The notes under the pieces are model-generated. The model had not been told where the DNA came from. It did not search any database and was given only the letters and a program-made list of their open reading frames with translations. A DNA stretch of 64,000 nucleotides from the NCBI RefSeq assembly GCF_012489685.1, contig NC_080045.1, forward strand, positions 53,395,815-53,459,814, written 5' to 3'. Each line of letters begins with the position of its first letter. The first letter of the stretch is position 1. This DNA is from Lotus japonicus (lineage: Eukaryota; Streptophyta; Magnoliopsida; Fabales; Fabaceae). Of this stretch, positions 57,901 through 64,000 are shown piece by piece. Both the position numbers and the translations under genes were made by a program.

Positions 57901-60900
57901 ATTTTCATCCTTCTCGCCATACCTTACTTCTTGGTATTGATTATCATTATTGTATTGGGTTTAATATCTTGGTTGCTAAATATGAATAAAAAATAGCTTA
58001 GATTTTTTTCTTATGGTATATATTTCCAATGGGCAGTTGGTTCCAATAATGGGGAAGTTACCCTCTGGGAACTCAGTTTGCGGGAAAGGTTGGTCTCAAA
58101 GCCATTCAAGATATGGGATGCATCGGCATGCTCATTACCAGTTCAGGTTTCATACTGTGCAATTTTTATTGTTCTACAGTACCATCAGTTGCGAGCCGGA
58201 ACAAATAAATCTAGTCTAGCTTAAGCTATCATGGCCACTATTTATCATACTTGGCCATTACTCTTGGTGCTTGAAAGTTCAGAAATTTTGGAATTTATAG
58301 TTGAGTATTTTGCAGGCTGCTGTGGTTAAGGATGATCCTGTTTCTGTTAGCCGTGTCACATGGAGTCCTGATGGAAGTTTTGTAGGTATGTGACTGTATG
58401 TTTCTGAAACCATGTTGAAGCTATCAGGTTAATATCTGTTGAATATCTGTTAAGATTTAGTTTATTATTAGTCTTATCTCATAGAGATATAGTTAAGTTT
58501 TGTTTCTCTATTTTAGATTAGGATCTATTTAAATAGAGATAATATCTATTTAAAAAGAGATAGGTTTAGATAGATTTAGTTTCTTTTTATCTCTTTGTTA
58601 GTCTACATATATTGTAGTTTATAGTCAAGTATCATCAATGAAATATACAATAAAGAATTAAATATTTTATCAGATTCAAGTATATCTAACTGGTTGCTTT
58701 GCTCTAGGTGTTGCTTTTACTAAACATTTGATTCATTTGTATGCTTACACTGGATCAAATGAGCTAGCCCAGCACAAAGAGGTGATGTACTTCTCATAAA
58801 AAATAGCTGAAGTTTTTTTGCTGCTTGATTAACATTTCCTTGTTGATGCAGATTGAAGCCCATGTTGGTGCTGTAAATGATTTAGCGTTTGCTCATCCAA
58901 ATAAACAGCCCTGTATTGTGACTTGTGGGGATGATAAGTTGATAAAGGTGCATGAAATCTACTTGTTTTCAACTTTGGATCTTGCCAAAATTATCTTTTT
59001 TTTCTGAAGAAGAAACTCTTACTAGGTTTGGGATTCAAATGGACGAACACTATTTACCTTTGAGGGGCACGAGGCACCTGTATATTCCATTTTTCCCCAT
59101 CACAAAGGAAACATTCAGGTAATAAAATAGATATCATTATTGTGACACCTACAATTTTTTATGTTAACTTTTGGGAAGGCTATTGTACTCGCTATAATTT
59201 GATAGATATATGCTCTATTTAATATATGTACATGTGTAGTTATTTTCACATTGAACTTATAAAAGCGGCTTTCATTTATTGTAATCTTAGAAAATTACAG
59301 CCCCCATCCCATTTCCCATATATTGGCCCCTTTACAGGAGAAGATGTATTGTTTAACTTCTTGCAAGCTATATGTATGGATATAGTCAAACACACTAAAG
59401 GCTGCTAATGTTATTTTGCAGTTCATATTTTCAACTGCCATTGATGGGAAAATAAAGGCCTGGCTATACGATAACGTAGGTTCTAGGGTTGACTTTGATA
59501 CCCCTGGTCACTGTTGTACTACAATGCTTTACAGCGCTGATGGAAGTAGGTAAGATGGATTTGGATATGGATGAGGGTAATCATTTCTTTGAATGCCATG
59601 TTCTATGGCTAATTGAGATTGTATTTTGTTGAAGTGTCTTACCATGCCTTCCAATTTATTTTCCCCACCTTTCTCCAGATTGTTTTCATGTGGGACAAGT
59701 AAAGATGGAGAGTCTTTTCTTGTTGAATGGAATGAAAGTGAAGGTTCCATTAAGAGAACATACAATGGATTCAGAAAGAAATCCGCTGGTGTTGTGCAGT
59801 TTGACACAACGCAAAATCGCTTTTTGGCAGCAGGTGAAGATGGCCAAGTGAAATTTTGGGACATGGACAATATTAATCTTCTAACAAGCACTGATGCAAA
59901 TGGTGGATTACAGGTAGAGTATTATGGTTAACTGTTTAAGTCTTGTGGAGTATAACCACACTATATAAAACACCCCTTATCTGACTGTATGAATCTTCTC
60001 AGGTCCTTCCATACTTGAGATTTAATAAGGAAGGAAATATTCTTGCTGTGACTATAGACAATGGATTCAAGATACTTGCTAATGCTACTGGTCTTAGATC
60101 CTTAAGAGTAATTGAAACTCCAGCATTTGAAGCATTGAGGTCCCCTGTGGAATCTGCTGCAATCAAGGTATATAGAAACTTTATCTTGGTTCCTATTGCT
60201 TAGATCAGAATATGTTAGGAAAGGAAATAATAAGGCTATTTGGAAAGTGAATACTGGGAGAAAAGGGCCTAATAGTTAGAATGGGCGTGACAGTTAGATG
60301 TTACTAGGCTTGACCCAGTTAGATTAGTTATAAATAATAATTGGTTGTTTATGGTTAGGATAGGTTTATGCTTTTCAGTCTATCAAATTGTATATTCTCT
60401 GGGAAATTTTTCTAGTTTGTAAAGGGATTTTCCCTTGAAAGAAGGACATTCCTTCTTGTGCATTAGTAAGAATTCTTTCTGTAAATCTTGATATTTTCTT
60501 TTCTCTATTGGTGTGGGTTGTTTTCCATAACCTACTGTCGACGTTGTTTATGTCACATAGGTTGCTGGCTCTTCTGTTAATGTTATTCCTATTAACTGTA
60601 AAGTGGAAGAAGCTCCGCTGTCAGGCCTTCTCCAATTATTATATGAACCAGTTCCTGTGAACTTAATGATCATTATTATAATGTTAACACGATGACATTA
60701 TGATTGTTTTTGTCCTTTTATTCTTATAGTATGCTTAATTCCATTATGCAATACCCCTTCCATTCCATGGAAACCCACCTTTTGGATACATCTGCTTTTC
60801 ACCTTATGGGGAACATGTCCCCCTTCATATTGTGGGCTTACTATTAGATCCAAAAGATTTGCTTGAATCTGTTTTACTTTACCAAATAAAATGTGACTTA

Positions 60901-63553
60901 AATATTTTAAAATTTCTTATGAATTATTTACTGCATCTTAATACTTGTTTGCAACACATGGATTGGTTTTGGCCTTTTCAATCAAGAATGGAGCTGATCC
61001 CATTGGTCAAAGTGTAGAGAGACCAAGAATTGTGGAAGATGTAACAGGTAGAACTGTACCATTGCAACTGTCTGAAATTCTGGACCCTGTTGAATGTCGG
61101 TCAGTTACCTTGCCTGAAAGCACAGATTCTTTCAACAAGGTGTGTTGAATATTGGATATATGAGATTGCCATTATTCTATTGCAAACTGGGTGCTCTGTA
61201 GTTGCTTTAATTCTCTAATCCATATATAGGTTGTTCGACTTTTATATACGAATTCCGGTGCTGGTATTTTGGCCCTCGGTTCAAATGGTATACAGAAACT
61301 TTGGAAATGGCCTTTCAATAATCAGAATCCTTCTGGAAAGGTGGTTTTTAATCAAATAATTACTTTATGTACTTCCTCCTTCAGTCCTTTATTTTCTTTA
61401 TACTATTCATTAGTTTTCCCTTTAAATAGATAGAGCACATGAGTCTGAAGTGTATGTGATTACAGGCTACAGCCAGTGTTGTTCCACGACATTGGCAACC
61501 ACCCAGTGGTCTTCTGATGACTAATCAAATCTTGGGTGTCAACCTTGAAGAAGCAGTCCCTTGCATTGCACTCTCAAAAAATGACTCATATGTGATGTCC
61601 GCCTGTGGTGGAAAGCTTTCACTATTTAACATAATGACATTCAAGGTGTGTCCAGATATACAACCCTGACATTCCATTTAATTTTAGGCTTTTTGGTTAC
61701 TTATAGTTTACTTTTTATAGGTAATGGCGACATTTTTGCAACCATCTCCTGCCTCTACCTTTCTAGCTTTCCATCCCCAGGATAACAACATTATAGCCAT
61801 TGGGATGGATGATTCAACCATTCACATCTATAATGTCAGAGTGGCTGAGGTGATTTCCATATTTAACCACTTATTTATTTCCTTTCAGATCTACACTTTC
61901 TAAATAATCTCACACATTTCCCTCCTTTTGGGGGGGGGGGTATACCAGGTGAAATCAAAATTGAAGGGTCACCAGAAGCGAATTACTGGTTTAGCCTTTT
62001 CAACCAATCTTCACATCCTGGTTTCATCTGGTGCTGATGCTCAAGTAAATCTTTTGACCGCTCTACTTTCTTATAAAATTCATTCAGAGTGGCATGGGAA
62101 ACTTTTATAGAGATGAGATAGCCCCTAATTATTTTTTTTGTAGATCTTTTGTTGGTTATCCTACTTTCCATTATTTGCAGTTATCCTTGTTTTTGTTAGA
62201 TTTGGTTTTCAATTTAAAGGGCAACAGAAAAGCCTTGCTTTTGTGGACTCTGGTCTATTATGAAATTAAATAGAGATCCACTTCATTGGCATTATGTTAC
62301 TCGAAGGTGCCAATACTTGGGTGCTATTCAAAATAATTTTCATTTTACTTCTATTTTGCTTTTACTCTATGCTTTTCCATTTTTGTTTTTTCAAAATTCC
62401 TTGTTTACTCTAATGGTCTTGTGTCTGTTTATTTAGTTTAAATCATGTTTATGTTGGATTCTTTTTTTCCCCGCATCTCTATCCAAGGATTTTTATGGTT
62501 AGGTTAAAGATTTTGTACATTAGTTGATGCAATCTGGTGCAAGTTTGTTGTTGGTTTTCTGCAATTAATAAATTTGTGAAGTGTCTCCTTTTTTTCCCTT
62601 CCTTTTTTTGTGTGAGAGTTGAAGTTGCCTGTCTTTTACTAATATTTGTGCCTCTACTACTGCTCTTATTAATTGCAGTGTTTTGCCCAGTAGGAAACAT
62701 CACCTTTTGTTGTGGATATTTTTGCCTTTACTGATTTTAAGAATTTATATGTTGTCTAGCTTTGTGTGTGGAGCATTGATACATGGAAGAAAAGAAAATC
62801 AATTCCATTACAACTACCTGCGGGAAAGTCACCTGTTGGTGATACAGGGGTTCTGTTCCATTCAGATCAACTTCGCTTATTGGTAGTCCATGAGACTCAG
62901 TTGGCTATATATGAGGCCTCTAAGATGGATCGCATTCGACAGGTATGAAGTTTCTCTCACTATTGATAGAGATTCTTATAGCTGACAAAATAGAAATTAA
63001 GATATGCTTTTGAATTTTTTTTGCTGCAGTGGGTTCCCCAAGATGTTCTGTCTGCCCCCATATCATGTGCAGCTTATTCCTGTGACAGTCAGTTAATATA
63101 TGCTACATTTTGCGATGCAAACATTGGAGTTTTCGATGCTGATAGTTTGAGACTACGATGTCGTATCGCACCTTCAGTATGCTTGTCATCTGCCGCTTTG
63201 AGTGGGTAAGTGCCAGCCTAGTAATAGCACTTAGTTTAATCTTTATCATCTAAAATCTTGAACATTTTTTAAGGTTGTTTTCGTGATATAATTTGGTCCA
63301 AAATTTCCAAGTAATTTGATACAAGAAATCTGTTTGCAGAAGCCATGCTGTGTATCCTCTTGTGGTTGCAGCTAATCCACTAGAACCTAACCAGTTTGCA
63401 GTTGGTTTAACTGATGGGTCTGTCAAAGTGATAGAACCCACTGAATCAGAAGGTAAGTGGGGATCTTTTCCACCTATGGACAACGGAAAATTGAATGGTA
63501 GGACAGCTTCTTCATCTACAACAAGCAACCACACTGCTGACCAGGCTCAATGA
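54969..63553 (+). CDS. TPR4: TOPLESS-related corepressor (TPR4-like), 25 exons, exon 17 damaged
   Basis: Exons: 54969-55048, 55930-56109, 56207-56320, 56492-56650, 56916-57090, 57200-57329, 57592-57671, 57801-57933, 58037-58146, 58316-58385, 58708-58781, 58852-58947, 59026-59118, 59422-59549, 59679-59913, 60003-60167, 60561-60640 (damaged), 60987-61139, 61230-61340, 61466-61645, 61721-61849, 61949-62044, 62760-62942, 63030-63205, 63340-63553. The N-terminus MTSLSRELVFLILQFLDEEN is the LisH/CTLH module that binds EAR-motif repressors; a Pro-rich linker (PATPGMVDY) follows, then two WD40 arrays (VTCGDDKLIKVWD, LVSSGADAQLCVWS). The C-terminus IRQWVPQDVLSAPIS favours TPR4. The family recruits histone deacetylases in the nucleus. 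Exon 17 is 80 nt where phase needs 81, and its donor reads AT. Length would be about 1114 aa if whole. Family certain; member assignment is from memory. Confidence 0.92.
58437..58681 (+). repeat. Solo LTR in TPR4-like intron 10, same family as PLD intron-18 element
   Basis: Starts TGTTGAATATCTGTTAAG and ends CAGATTCAAGT, matching (in reverse complement) the LTRs at 26547 and 29102. The target duplication ATATC is at 58432-58436 and 58682-58686. 245 bp against 236 bp, with many substitutions. It fixes the terminal dinucleotides as TG...GT. Confidence 0.9.
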
Positions 63554-63894
63554 TAAGATTCATTGTATTATACTAGCCTAGTTCCTGCCATTTGTAAATT
63601 TATCATCCTAGTTGTCTAGAGTTTGATTCACCAGTTTGTCTCTAGTCAATATTAGGTCAGCTTGGACATAAAATGGTAAATGTTTAAATGGTAGAAAGTG
63701 TTTGTATTACAGTTTTCAAAAAAGTGAAGTCGTTTTCATTTAAGTAACATACAAGCCCCATTCACATTTCTCCTCATAGAATGTGTTTTGTCTGTTGATA
63801 TTTTCTCGGAGCGTGTGATAAAACCAATGGAATGGCTTCCTAAACATAGATGTAGTATGCAGTGATTTGGTGAAGAGGTCTGCTAATTAGTGAT
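63554..63894. other. 3' UTR and flank of the TPR4-like gene
   Basis: AT-rich, no frame. The polyadenylation site was not identified. Confidence 0.4.
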
Positions 63895-63897
63895 GTC

Positions 63898-64000
63898 TTA
63901 GAGCATCTCCAATGTAAAGTTCTTAGTTCTTATTTTTGAGTTAAGAACTAAGAATTGAGTTTTTAACCACAGGGGGCTGACGTGGAGTTCTAAGTTCTTA
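63898..64000. repeat. Tourist-like MITE, left end, cut by window edge
   Basis: Starts GAGCATCTCCAATGTAAAG after TTA, the same terminus as the MITE at 48598. An inner inverted word pair TTCTTAGTTCTTA / TAAGAACTAAGAA follows. Confidence 0.7.

Noticed and set aside
58437..58681. Alternative exon of the TPR4-like gene
   Set aside because: It is a solo LTR with its own ATATC target duplication and stops in all frames.
1..64000. tRNA or rRNA genes
   Set aside because: No cloverleaf with A and B boxes or rRNA core was noticed; the TGGTATCAGAGC matches are primer-binding sites of LTR elements.

Overview
This is nuclear DNA of a flowering plant. It is AT-rich, with intron-containing genes, canonical plant GT-AG introns, and dense LTR retrotransposons and MITEs. 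The repeat types (TRIM and SMART elements with an initiator-Met PBS, and a MITE with GATGCACCGACGG termini) suggest a dicot, perhaps a legume. That last step is inference from memory, not from a search.

Four host genes can be rebuilt exon by exon. (1) On the minus strand, 506-7633: a plastid-targeted tetratricopeptide protein whose 3' end runs off the left edge. Intron 2 carries a complete, nearly pristine Ty3/gypsy element (1164-6515) and a 279-bp SMART element. (2) On the plus strand, 16356-30213: a 20-exon phospholipase D zeta (PX-PH-PLD, two HKD motifs, 1072 aa) with a TRIM in intron 13 and a 2.8-kb non-coding LTR element in intron 18. (3) On the plus strand, 45034-47125: a 5-exon PP2C phosphatase (365 aa). 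(4) On the plus strand, 54969-63553: a 25-exon TOPLESS-related corepressor, closest to TPR4, with a solo LTR in intron 10 and a double lesion (1-nt deletion plus lost splice donor) in exon 17.

Between the genes: a rearranged Ty1/copia element (7935-13061) whose 5' end is replaced by an inverted piece of its own RNase H region; a MITE just upstream of the PLD promoter; a gene-free tract (about 30.2-44.1 kb) with several elements that have 9-bp target duplications (MULE-like), some nested, and one hAT-like element; a copia deletion derivative inserted inside a Tourist-like MITE; and a 5'-truncated LINE with a 16-bp target duplication.

The genes are not functionally clustered. The four act in plastid biology, phospholipid signalling, protein dephosphorylation and transcriptional repression. 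The main interest is transposable-element biology: nesting, non-canonical LTR termini, probable autointegration or template switching, and the effect of insertions on splicing. I saw no unknown multi-gene protein system. All exon boundaries are read from splice signals, reading-frame phase and remembered family sequence, and none has been checked against transcripts.
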